Assembly (NCBI GenBank): GCA_017454565.1
Contig: JAFTCS010000272.1
Location: 1 to 8,026, forward strand
Length of the DNA: 8,026 nucleotides
Source: Clostridia bacterium
GTDB taxonomy: Bacteria; Bacillota; Clostridia; Oscillospirales; Acutalibacteraceae
Direction: 5' to 3'
The first letter of the stretch is position 1; the number at the start of each line of letters is the position of its first letter. This document shows positions 1 through 6,422 of the stretch, one piece after another. Both the position numbers and the translations under genes were made by a program. The notes beneath the pieces are model-generated. The model was given only the letters and a program-made list of their open reading frames with translations. It was not told where the DNA came from and searched no databases.

Positions 1-1725
1 CAGTATGTTGTACCTAACGGCATGGCGTACAACTCTTATGTTATCATCGACAATAAGATCGCGGTTATGGACACCGTGGACAGAAACTTCACCCACGAAT
101 GGCTCAACAACTTGGAGGATGCACTGGACGGCAGGAAACCTGATTATCTTGTCGTGCAGCACATGGAGCCTGACCACAGCGCTAACATCAAGAACTTTAT
201 GAACAACTATCCTGAGGCCGTTATCGTGTCAAGCAGCAAGGCTTTCACTATGATGGGCAACTTCTTCGGCACACAGTTTGAGGACAGACGTATCGTAGTC
301 GGTGAGGGTGACACCCTTGAGCTTGGTGAGCACACACTTCACTTTGTAGCTGCGCCCATGGTACACTGGCCTGAGGTAATAGTCACATACGACAGCAAGG
401 ACAAGGTGCTCTTCTCTGCTGACGGTTTCGGCAAGTTCGGCGCACTTGACGCAGATGAGGACTGGGCTTGCGAGGCAAGAAGATACTACATCGGCATAGT
501 CGGAAAATACGGCGCTCAGGTACAGAATCTTCTGAAAAAGGCCTCTGCTCTGGATATCCGGACTATCTGCCCGCTTCATGGTCCTGTACTTAAAGAAAAT
601 CTGGGTTACTATCTCGGTCTGTACAACACATGGTCAAGCTATGGCGTTGAGACCGAGGGTATAATGATCGCCTATACATCGGTTTACGGCAACACCAAAA
701 AGGCTGTTGAGCTGCTGGCCGAGAAGCTGAGAAACAAAGGCTGCCCGAAGGTAGCTGTAAACGACCTTGCCCGTGAGGATATGGCCGAGTGCGTTGAGGA
801 CGCTTTCCGCTATGGAAAGATCGTACTTGCCACCACCACATACAATGCAGAGATCTTCCCGTTTATGCGCGAGTTCATCAACCATCTGACAGAGCGCAAC
901 TTCAGCAATAAGACGGTTGCCCTTATTGAGAACGGCTCGTGGGCACCCATGGCTGCCAAGACCATGAAAAAGATGCTTGAGGGCTGCAAGAACATCGAGT
1001 ACACCGACACGACCGTAAAGATCATGTCTGCACTGAACGAGACAAGCACCGCCCAGATAGAAAAGTTAGCTGACGAGCTTTGCAAGGACTATCTTGCACA
1101 GAATGACGCAACCGCTGACAAGCACGATATGACCGCTTTGTTCAATATCGGCTACGGTCTGTACGTTGTGACATCAAACGACGGCAAAAAGGACAACGGA
1201 CTCATCGTTAATACTGTCACACAGGTCACAAACTCTCCCAACCGAGTTGCCGTGTGCATAAACAAGCAGAATTATTCTCACCATGTCATCAAGCAGACCG
1301 GCGTTATGAACGTGAACTGCCTGTCGGTTGAAGCTCCTTTCAGTGTGTTCGAGACTTTTGGTTTCCAGAGCGGCAGAAACACAGACAAATTTGCAAACTG
1401 CGAGGTGCTGCATTCAGATAACGGACTGGTGTTCCTGCCCAAATATATCAATTCGTTCATGTCGCTGAAGGTCGAGAGCTATATTGACCTTGATACCCAC
1501 GGAATGTTTATATGCAGCATTACCGAGGCAAGGGTGATATCCGACAAGGAGACCATGACATACACCTATTATCAGAACAACGTTAAGCCGAAGCCCGAGA
1601 CCAACGGCAAGAAAGGCTGGGTATGCAAGGTGTGCGGATACATCTACGAGGGCGAAGAACTGCCCGAGGATTTCATCTGCCCGCTTTGCAAGCATGGAGC
1701 GGCTGATTTTGAACCGATAGGATAA
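1..1725 (+). CDS. Flavodiiron protein (FprA type) fused to flavin reductase and rubredoxin; 5' end outside window
   Basis: This enzyme probably reduces O2 to water and/or NO to N2O in the cytoplasm, protecting an anaerobe. The frame is open from base 1 (seven codons before the Met at 22), so some 25-30 N-terminal residues are probably missing. Numbering from the Met at 22, residues 1-205 form the diiron beta-lactamase-like domain. Its ligands are H47, E49, D51 and H52 (HMEPDH), H115, D134 and H186. Residues 213-357 are a flavodoxin domain with the FMN phosphate loop TSVYGNT. Residues 368-520 match the flavin reductase-like split barrel of Moorella Hrb (FNIGYGLYVV, KQNYSHHVIK, GFQSGR). Residues 531-567 are a rubredoxin with two CxxC pairs (C535/C538, C553/C556) only 14 residues apart, the short type also seen in rubrerythrin. 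In Moorella, Hrb is a separate protein that feeds electrons from NADH to FprA; here both are in one chain. A terminator follows directly. The domain assignment is secure; the choice between O2 and NO as substrate is open. Confidence 0.95.
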   Translation, partial: QYVVPNGMAYNSYVIIDNKIAVMDTVDRNFTHEWLNNLEDALDGRKPDYLVVQHMEPDHSANIKNFMNNYPEAVIVSSSKAFTMMGNFFGTQFEDRRIVVGEGDTLELGEHTLHFVAAPMVHWPEVIVTYDSKDKVLFSADGFGKFGALDADEDWACEARRYYIGIVGKYGAQVQNLLKKASALDIRTICPLHGPVLKENLGYYLGLYNTWSSYGVETEGIMIAYTSVYGNTKKAVELLAEKLRNKGCPKVAVNDLAREDMAECVEDAFRYGKIVLATTTYNAEIFPFMREFINHLTERNFSNKTVALIENGSWAPMAAKTMKKMLEGCKNIEYTDTTVKIMSALNETSTAQIEKLADELCKDYLAQNDATADKHDMTALFNIGYGLYVVTSNDGKKDNGLIVNTVTQVTNSPNRVAVCINKQNYSHHVIKQTGVMNVNCLSVEAPFSVFETFGFQSGRNTDKFANCEVLHSDNGLVFLPKYINSFMSLKVESYIDLDTHGMFICSITEARVISDKETMTYTYYQNNVKPKPETNGKKGWVCKVCGYIYEGEELPEDFICPLCKHGAADFEPIG

Positions 1726-1749
1726 CAGCAAAACTTAACAACTCGTTTT

Positions 1750-1783
1750 CGGGTGCGGAATATCTTCGCACCCGTTATTATTT
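1750..1783 (+). terminator. Intrinsic terminator of the flavodiiron gene
   Basis: An 8-bp perfect stem (CGGGTGCG at 1750-1757 with CGCACCCG at 1767-1774) encloses a 9-nt loop and is followed by TTATTATTT. It begins 25 nt after the stop codon. The T tract is interrupted, so termination may be less than complete. Confidence 0.8.
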
Positions 1784-1892
1784 GGCTTGCAAAATTATTT
1801 TCTTATTGACTGAATATCGGAGGGCGTTGAGTCTCGCCTGTCAGCTCGGAAGGATAAAATTTAAAAGGTGAATGAATCTGCCAGAGATAAAT

Positions 1893-1927
1893 TTTTAACT
1901 TTTAACTTTTCAATTTTAACTTTTACA
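1893..1927. repeat. Five tandem 7-bp units, TTTTAAC type
   Basis: Five consecutive 7-mers fill 35 bp: TTTTAAC, TTTTAAC, TTTTCAA, TTTTAAC, TTTTACA. The tract lies 29 bp upstream of the -35 box of the transpeptidase promoter. It could be an AT-rich upstream element, a slippage-prone microsatellite, or part of a dispersed intergenic repeat. The rest of 1784-1955 shows no gene or other convincing structure. Confidence 0.7.
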
Positions 1928-1955
1928 TAAAATCTGATAGTTTATTACATAATCA

Positions 1956-1984
1956 TTGAAATCCGGGCAAAAATATGATATAAT
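1956..1984 (+). promoter_or_regulatory. Sigma-A type promoter of the L,D-transpeptidase gene
   Basis: The -35 box TTGAAA (1956-1961) and the perfect -10 box TATAAT (1979-1984) are separated by exactly 17 bp. A TG at 1976-1977, one base before the -10, adds an extended -10 element. Transcription should start near 1991, giving a leader of about 90 nt before the ATG at 2082. The leader has no obvious riboswitch or stable hairpin. Confidence 0.85.
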
Positions 1985-2081
1985 AAGCATTGTTGTGATC
2001 ATATATAAAATAAAATGCGTGTTTTGTATGCCATTCGTCAGAATCAGTCTACTTTTGTTCATGAAAGGAAGCCGGTAATAA

Positions 2082-3053
2082 ATGACTGTAAGAAAGGGAG
2101 CATCACATAAAAACAAAATATTAATGGTATTCGTCTTTATCGGCTCCGTGCTGGTTATCCTTGCAGGCTGCCTGCTGATTGTACTGCTGCCCTCGAAAAA
2201 GGATATGACAGCCAAAAGCTCTGACGGAAGCCAGAACACTTTTGAGAAAAAAAATAAGCCGCCCAGCGATCAGGAACAGTTTCTTGACGCCATGCTCGGG
2301 GATATAAAAATTGAGCTGAGCTTCGGAAAATCCGTGGAAAGGCTTGACTTCAACAGTATAAGGGACTGGCTCTCAGTCGAAAATGACGGCGGCGACTACA
2401 AATGTCTTGTAAGCGACTCTGATCTTTACGAATACGCTCAGGGGCTTGCCCAAAAATACAACACCTTTGTGACGCGAATTACCTTTACCACTGAGGCAGG
2501 CGATGAAATGACCCTTGACAACATGGGTACAGGCTGGCTTTTTGACAGCGATTACGCTGCCGAAACACTCAGAGATCACATTGTAAGCGGAGAATCCCTC
2601 AGTCTTGACCTGACGGACAGGAGCAAGGAGAGCAACAAGTGGTGGCTGCGCGTGTGCGCCGACTACGACGCTGTGAGCCTGAAAGGCGACTGTTACGCTG
2701 AGGTGAGCATCTCGAAGCAGCACATGTGGGTGTATAAAAACGGCAAGGTCATACTTGATTCTCCTGTTGTCACCGGTAGTCCGAGCGAAAACACGGAAAC
2801 TCCTAAGGGCGCGTTTATCATTTACGAAAAGAAGTCGCCGGCAACTCTGTACAGCACCGAATATATTACCGAGGTCTCATACTGGATGGCTTTCTATGAT
2901 GATATCGGGTTCCATGACGCGACCTGGCAGGAAAGCTTCGGAGGCGACACTTATCTTTCCAACGGCTCACACGGCTGTGTAAACCTTCCCATTGATTTTG
3001 CAGAGAAGCTTTACGGCGCTGTTTACAAGAATATGCCCGTATACGTTTACTGA
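2082..3053 (+). CDS. Membrane-anchored L,D-transpeptidase (YkuD family) with peptidoglycan-binding-like domain
   Basis: This 323-residue enzyme should form 3-3 cross-links in peptidoglycan, or attach proteins to it, outside the membrane. A basic N-terminus is followed by one hydrophobic segment (residues 13-37) and a charged, probably flexible linker (38-65). Residues 70-185 resemble the PG_binding_4 module found before YkuD domains in Gram-positive transpeptidases (LDFNSIRDWL, FTTEAGDEM). The YkuD domain spans about 205-323, with H278 (GFHDA) and the catalytic motif SHGCVNLP, whose nucleophile is C299. All key residues are present. LAGC at 27-30 resembles a lipobox, but the hydrophobic run continues past the Cys, so a transmembrane anchor is more likely. 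The start is supported by AAAGGAAG (2064-2071) 10 nt upstream. The gene has its own promoter and terminator, so it is probably monocistronic. The exact cross-link and the substrate protein, if any, cannot be told from sequence. Confidence 0.93.
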   Translation: MTVRKGASHKNKILMVFVFIGSVLVILAGCLLIVLLPSKKDMTAKSSDGSQNTFEKKNKPPSDQEQFLDAMLGDIKIELSFGKSVERLDFNSIRDWLSVENDGGDYKCLVSDSDLYEYAQGLAQKYNTFVTRITFTTEAGDEMTLDNMGTGWLFDSDYAAETLRDHIVSGESLSLDLTDRSKESNKWWLRVCADYDAVSLKGDCYAEVSISKQHMWVYKNGKVILDSPVVTGSPSENTETPKGAFIIYEKKSPATLYSTEYITEVSYWMAFYDDIGFHDATWQESFGGDTYLSNGSHGCVNLPIDFAEKLYGAVYKNMPVYVY

Positions 3054-3084
3054 ATATTTTCCTCCCGTATATCCACAAAAAGCA

Positions 3085-3127
3085 GTCTCCCCGGCGTATC
3101 GTTTCTGATACTCCGGGGAGACCTTTT
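3085..3127. terminator. Bidirectional terminator between convergent genes
   Basis: A 10-bp perfect outer stem (GTCTCCCCGG 3085-3094, CCGGGGAGAC 3113-3122) is followed by one C/T mismatch, a 5-bp inner stem (GTATC 3096-3100, GATAC 3107-3111) and a 6-nt loop. A TTTT run follows on the + strand. On the - strand the hairpin is followed by GCTTTTTG. It can therefore stop both the transpeptidase transcript and the lipoprotein transcript arriving from the right. Confidence 0.92.
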
Positions 3128-3148
3128 ATTTATGCTTTATGGGATATA

Positions 3149-4762
3149 TTATTCCAATACAACCGCAGGCGCCTGCTTGTATTCGTTTATGACGCGGATG
3201 ATAAGGTCGTAAAGCTTCTCTACCTTATATTCACCGATAACAGGCTCAAGATGTGAGCTTCCGATACCTGAATCGTCCGTGAGGAAAACGTATGTTCCGC
3301 CTGTAGCAATAGCGCAGGCTCTTCCGAACAGCTCGGTCTCACGCTCTGAATTGGACGAAACAACAGGTATCAGCCTGATGCCCTTTTCTGAGGCCGCTTT
3401 TACATACCTGAGTATAGCTTCCTCGGTGCCCTCGTGAGGCGGTGCATCAAAGATCATAAACGCCAGCTTTACGGAATCGTCTGACCAGTTCGACATTAAG
3501 ATGGACTCTTCGAGTATCCTGTCAACCGCTTCGGGAGTATCTCCGCCGCCGGTAGCGATCTCTGAGTTGAGCTGCTTCTGGAGTTCCTGAACATTCTTTG
3601 TAAAATCGTAGCACTTTGTTACATACTCGTCGCCCTCGTCACGGTAAAAATTGACAGAATAACGGGTATTTCCGTTGCCTACTGCCTCGGATATACCGGT
3701 GAATTCCTTCTGGAGAAATACCATCTCATCGCTCATGGAGCCTGTGGCGTCCACAATGAACATAAGATCAAGCTTTTCATAGAGCTTGCTCTCGCCGTCA
3801 AACGTCACACCGATAGTTGCGTCCGTAGAGAGATTCCCCTGCTGCTGTGACTGCGGGTTGGTCTCTGTGACCGGCACCACACTGTCAACAGACATATCAA
3901 TTATATTGGTCTTTGTGCCGTCACTTACACGCACTGCAACTCCGGAGCCGTCCTTGTCATCAAAAACATAGGCAATTCCGTTCTTATCTGTCACGGATGA
4001 CCATAATACGCTGTCATCCTTGTCTAGAAGCTCGACCTTTACATTTACAGCCGCAGTCTTGTCAGGCAGTTTAACCTCTACCTTTGTACGGAACCTTGGG
4101 TCTATGCCATAGCTGGGGAAGCTGATAAGCTGGCTATTCACCAGATTTGTGAAAAAGCCCCAGTTATCGTTGTCGTTCCACTCGCCGGCAGTCAGCAGAC
4201 GTATAGCCGGAGTGGGATCATCGGGATATTCCGGGTAATCGGGATCGTCTATGATAACATCGTACGGCGGCTCTGAATCGCCTGTGACCGGTGAGGACGG
4301 GTCATAAGCTTCTCCGGGTTCTGAACCGTCGGTACTCCCCTCCGGGAAATCAAATATCTCATCGGGCGCATCATCGGGAGCCTCAAACGCGGGGGGTGCA
4401 ACTGAGGGTGTGTCATTTTTGATAGTGCCTGTACTGCCGGAACCATCGGCAGATTTGACCGAACCCAGTGCATCCGAATCATAAGCAGCTTCCGCGGTGT
4501 ATGCAAGCTCGTACTTGTCGGCTGTCATCGCCCTTGATGTACCCGAAGGAGTCCCGCTTGAATATGTTATCCTCGGCGTTACGGGAGCATCCGGGCCGTC
4601 ATCCGGAGGAGTGGCCTTTGAAGTATCACTGACGACACTGGGTAAGGTATTGCTGCCCTCGGCAGATGGATTCTCTGTTGTTTTGCCTCCGCCTGAGCAG
4701 GCAGAAGTCACCATAGCCAAAAGCAAAGCGAAAACCAGAAGTGAATATTTTTTATTTTTCAT
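3149..4762 (-). CDS. Secreted lipoprotein with von Willebrand factor A domain
   Basis: This 537-residue protein is exported and probably lipid-anchored. Residues 1-22 are a signal peptide ending in VTSAC (Cys22 as lipidation site; Thr at -3 is slightly off consensus). Residues 23-185 are a low-complexity Ser/Thr/Pro/Asp/Gly region, very acidic toward its end, likely a disordered spacer across the wall. Residues 225-295 look like a beta-sandwich (KVEVKLPDKTAAVNVKVELL, IAYVFDDKDG). Residues 330-525 are a vWA domain with a complete metal-ion-dependent adhesion site: DATGSMS (D338, S342), T409 in GGGDTPEAVD, and D439 in IFDAPPHEG. Such domains bind protein ligands through a divalent metal; the ligand is unknown here. 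A perfect AAAAGGAGGT (4771-4780) fixes the start. The gene lies 114 bp downstream of a co-directional phosphatase gene and may be cotranscribed with it. No enzymatic residues are evident, so adhesion or envelope sensing is the best guess. Confidence 0.9.
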   Translation of the reverse strand: MKNKKYSLLVFALLLAMVTSACSGGGKTTENPSAEGSNTLPSVVSDTSKATPPDDGPDAPVTPRITYSSGTPSGTSRAMTADKYELAYTAEAAYDSDALGSVKSADGSGSTGTIKNDTPSVAPPAFEAPDDAPDEIFDFPEGSTDGSEPGEAYDPSSPVTGDSEPPYDVIIDDPDYPEYPDDPTPAIRLLTAGEWNDNDNWGFFTNLVNSQLISFPSYGIDPRFRTKVEVKLPDKTAAVNVKVELLDKDDSVLWSSVTDKNGIAYVFDDKDGSGVAVRVSDGTKTNIIDMSVDSVVPVTETNPQSQQQGNLSTDATIGVTFDGESKLYEKLDLMFIVDATGSMSDEMVFLQKEFTGISEAVGNGNTRYSVNFYRDEGDEYVTKCYDFTKNVQELQKQLNSEIATGGGDTPEAVDRILEESILMSNWSDDSVKLAFMIFDAPPHEGTEEAILRYVKAASEKGIRLIPVVSSNSERETELFGRACAIATGGTYVFLTDDSGIGSSHLEPVIGEYKVEKLYDLIIRVINEYKQAPAVVLE

Positions 4763-4770
4763 TATTAACG

Positions 4771-4780
4771 ACCTCCTTTT
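4771..4780 (-). promoter_or_regulatory. Strong ribosome binding site of the vWA lipoprotein
   Basis: Read on the minus strand this is AAAAGGAGGT, an essentially perfect anti-16S match, with its GGAGG core 9 nt from the ATG at 4762-4760. It suggests efficient translation. Confidence 0.85.
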
Positions 4781-4783
4781 GAC

Positions 4784-4789
4784 ATTATA
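4784..4789 (-). promoter_or_regulatory. Possible -10 element for the vWA lipoprotein gene
   Basis: The minus strand carries a perfect TATAAT here, but no recognisable -35 box lies at 16-18 bp. If used, the transcript would start about 15 nt before the ATG, leaving barely more than the ribosome binding site. The AT-rich upstream tract could help as an UP element. Readthrough from the phosphatase gene is an equally good explanation of expression. Confidence 0.3.
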
Positions 4790-4814
4790 ATCTGCAAGAC
4801 ATCAAACAGGTTAC

Positions 4815-4833
4815 AAAAAATTTCAAATTTTTT
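4815..4833. repeat. AT-only palindrome in the phosphatase-lipoprotein spacer
   Basis: AAAAAATTT (4815-4823) and AAATTTTTT (4825-4833) form a perfect 9-bp dyad around a single C, followed by another run of T and A. It has no GC stem, so it is a poor intrinsic terminator. It may be bent DNA or an UP element for the downstream lipoprotein gene. Confidence 0.5.
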
Positions 4834-4876
4834 TAAAAAATATTTTCCTTATTAAAAACGGAGGCATAGAGCAGAT

Positions 4877-5506
4877 TTATATTTTTATTTCAGGCGCAAA
4901 GGGCACAGTATCAAAAACCTCCATAACACGGTCGCGCATCCAGAGCATGGGCGTTATGCGCACAGCAAAGCCGTAGCCGTTGTCCATTCTCCAGCGGTAG
5001 CTTTCCGCCTGCGGCAGTCCGTACATTGAAAGTATGGTCATAATAACACCGCCGTGAGTTATTATTGCGGCTGTCTTTGCATCCTGTGCAGACATCTCCT
5101 CTACTATCCGTTCAAATCCGCGGCATACACGGGCGGCGAAATCCCTGCCGCTTTCTCCGCCTGGAGGAGGCGTCTTATCCGAATTCTGGAGCCAGAGTGC
5201 AAAAGCCGGGTCTCCTGCAAGATCGGCAGCCGACTTGCCCTCCCACTCACCGAAATCACACTCGCGCAGGGCGCCGACAGTTTTGAAATCTCTGCCGGGG
5301 TATATTATGCCGCAGCTTTCGGTACATCTCTGAAGCGGGCTTGTATATATTTTATCCGCATAAGGATAGCCGAACTGGTCGCTTATCTGTTTCAGAGCAC
5401 TTCTTCCCTTTGCTGATAATTTCACGTCTGTACTGCCTATATACCTTCCCAGATTGGTCTCGTCAACTGCACCATGACGAATTAAAAAAATTGTGTACGT
5501 CTGCAT
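4877..5506 (-). CDS. Histidine phosphatase (phosphoglycerate mutase-like superfamily)
   Basis: This 209-residue cytoplasmic enzyme hydrolyses a phosphate ester through a phosphohistidine intermediate. The RHG motif is at residues 10-12 (LIRHGAVD), giving nucleophile H11 and phosphate-pocket R10. Other active-site residues are R60 (TSPLQRC), E82 in LRECDFGEWEG as likely proton donor, and H151 in ITHGGV. GRYIGSTDVKLSAKG (20-34) is the usual second block. Length and motifs fit single-domain members such as CobC (alpha-ribazole phosphatase) or broad-specificity phosphatases. No cobalamin gene is in the window, so CobC is not claimed. A moderate ribosome site (AAAAGGACA on the minus strand, 5515-5523) precedes the ATG at 5506 by 8 nt. 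The gene is divergent from the XRE regulator, across a dyad that may control both, and upstream of the lipoprotein gene. Family assignment is firm; the substrate is unknown. Confidence 0.92.
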   Translation of the reverse strand: MQTYTIFLIRHGAVDETNLGRYIGSTDVKLSAKGRSALKQISDQFGYPYADKIYTSPLQRCTESCGIIYPGRDFKTVGALRECDFGEWEGKSAADLAGDPAFALWLQNSDKTPPPGGESGRDFAARVCRGFERIVEEMSAQDAKTAAIITHGGVIMTILSMYGLPQAESYRWRMDNGYGFAVRITPMLWMRDRVMEVFDTVPFAPEIKI

Positions 5507-5567
5507 AAAATTTCTGTCCTTTTCTACTAAAAATATTATTTTTCCTGAGTAAACCTCAAAAAAGAAC

Positions 5568-5596
5568 TTTACAAACAGTTGTAAATGTATTATAAT
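5568..5596 (+). promoter_or_regulatory. Promoter of the XRE regulator gene
   Basis: The -35 box TTTACA (5568-5573, one mismatch to TTGACA) and the perfect -10 box TATAAT (5591-5596) have the ideal 17-bp spacer. Transcription should begin near 5603, leaving a leader of about 115 nt before the ATG at 5718. Both boxes lie in or beside inverted repeats. The octamer ATTATAAT (5589-5596) is self-complementary, so a -10 for the divergent phosphatase gene could use the same bases. Confidence 0.8.
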
Positions 5597-5609
5597 TTAC
5601 ATACTGTTT
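5568..5609. promoter_or_regulatory. Candidate operator: nested inverted repeats over the XRE promoter
   Basis: Three TTTACA/TGTAAA half-sites occur at 5568-5573, 5580-5585 and 5596-5601. They form two perfect dyads: TTTACAA/TTGTAAA with a 4-nt spacer, and TGTAAAT (5580-5586)/ATTTACA (5595-5601) with an 8-nt spacer. A further pair, AAACAGT (5573-5579) and ACTGTTT (5603-5609), shares almost the same centre, near 5591. The centre is the -10 box. This layout is typical of an autoregulatory repressor site; that the XRE protein binds it is an inference. Confidence 0.65.
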
Positions 5610-5610
5610 A

Positions 5611-5657
5611 ATCTGTAATATTATGTCGCATTGTCATCTGCGGCGGATATACAGATG
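5611..5657 (+). promoter_or_regulatory. Leader inverted repeats with two exclusive pairings
   Basis: In the XRE leader, ATCTGTA (5611-5617) can pair with TACAGAT (5650-5656). Alternatively CATCTG (5635-5640) can pair with CAGATG (5652-5657). The right arms overlap, so only one helix can form at a time. Stems are short (6-7 bp) and no T tract follows, so a regulatory role is uncertain. Confidence 0.35.
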
Positions 5658-5704
5658 GTATTTTGTACTTATTATTATGATAATATAATTAATCTTTTGT
5701 TGTC

Positions 5705-5711
5705 AAGGGGG
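5705..5711 (+). promoter_or_regulatory. Ribosome binding site fixing the XRE start
   Basis: AAGGGGG ends 6 nt before the ATG at 5718. The in-frame upstream TTG at 5631 has no comparable site, so this element decides the start in favour of the shorter protein. Confidence 0.8.
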
Positions 5712-5717
5712 TGCATT

Positions 5718-6422
5718 ATGGCAAACGAATTTCCGAGGATGGTCACGCTTCTCAGAAAGGAGCGGGGGCTGAGTCAGAAGAAGGTCGCACTTGATCTGAA
5801 CATTTCTCAGGCGCTGCTTTCACACTATGAAAAGGGCATCCGCGAATGCGGGCTTGACTTCATGGTCAAGATCGCGGACTATTTTGACGTATCCTGCGAC
5901 TACCTTTTAGGCAGGACCTCCGAGCGCAGCATAGGCGCAAACGGTTATGCCAAGCAGGCTGCACCGTCAGCATCAGCTAATACAGGCAGCAGCGAAGAAA
6001 AACGCACCTCGGCTCTTGTAGACCAGAACAGGAAGCTGATAAACGATTCCATGAGCATAATATTTGAGCTTTTGGAGCAGACCGACAACCGTGGACTGAC
6101 CACAGAGGTATCCTCTTATCTTATGGTGACCGTTTACAAAATGGTACGCCTGATTTATTCCGCCAACGCAAAGAACCCGCAGGCAATGTTTTCGGTTCTC
6201 CCGGAGCTGTACAAAGGTGTATCGAACGCCATGCAGGCCATTGTTGAGACAAGGATCTCGTGCCTTGCAGCAGGCAGGCCGGCAGGAGATTTCAGCGGCA
6301 TTGCAAGTGGAACGTCCATACAGCTCTCGCCCGATATTATCTCACGGAGCTTTCCGGATGAAGCACCCTCGCTTTACAATCTCATCCGTGAAACCGAAGA
6401 CAGCATGAAAAAGCTTATTTAA
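5718..6422 (+). CDS. XRE-family transcriptional regulator with helical C-terminal domain
   Basis: This 234-residue DNA-binding protein has an N-terminal helix-turn-helix at about residues 6-63 (LLRKERGLSQKKVAL, then ISQALLSHYEKG as turn and recognition helix, then YLLGR). This is the Cro/cI-like arrangement usual in Bacillota. A Ser/Ala-rich linker (about 67-90) leads to a mostly helical region (95-234) that I do not recognise; it may dimerise or bind an effector. The start at 5718 is chosen because AAGGGGG (5705-5711) lies 6 nt upstream and the domain begins normally there. An in-frame TTG at 5631 would add 29 residues unlike the family and has no ribosome site. A near-consensus promoter inside a large dyad lies about 115 nt upstream, consistent with autoregulation. 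The divergent neighbour is a phosphatase gene. No phage genes surround it, so it is more likely a chromosomal regulator than a prophage repressor. Confidence 0.9.
   Translation: MANEFPRMVTLLRKERGLSQKKVALDLNISQALLSHYEKGIRECGLDFMVKIADYFDVSCDYLLGRTSERSIGANGYAKQAAPSASANTGSSEEKRTSALVDQNRKLINDSMSIIFELLEQTDNRGLTTEVSSYLMVTVYKMVRLIYSANAKNPQAMFSVLPELYKGVSNAMQAIVETRISCLAAGRPAGDFSGIASGTSIQLSPDIISRSFPDEAPSLYNLIRETEDSMKKLI

Noticed and set aside
2015..2110. A 31-codon upstream frame overlapping the start of the transpeptidase gene.
   Set aside because: No ribosome site before its ATG, and the peptide has no features; probably chance.
2082..2201. Lipoprotein signal (LAGC) in the L,D-transpeptidase.
   Set aside because: The hydrophobic run goes on for several residues after the Cys, which fits a transmembrane anchor better than a cleaved lipoprotein signal.
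5054..5416. A 120-codon open frame on the + strand.
   Set aside because: Antisense to the histidine phosphatase, whose catalytic motifs are intact on the minus strand; no ribosome site or domain seen.
5631..5717. A longer XRE protein starting at the TTG at 5631.
   Set aside because: No ribosome site; the extra 29 residues are unlike the family; the ATG at 5718 has AAGGGGG at good spacing.
5718..6422. Prophage or defence island marked by the XRE regulator.
   Set aside because: No integrase, phage structural gene, nuclease or toxin lies nearby; all flanking genes are ordinary chromosomal types.
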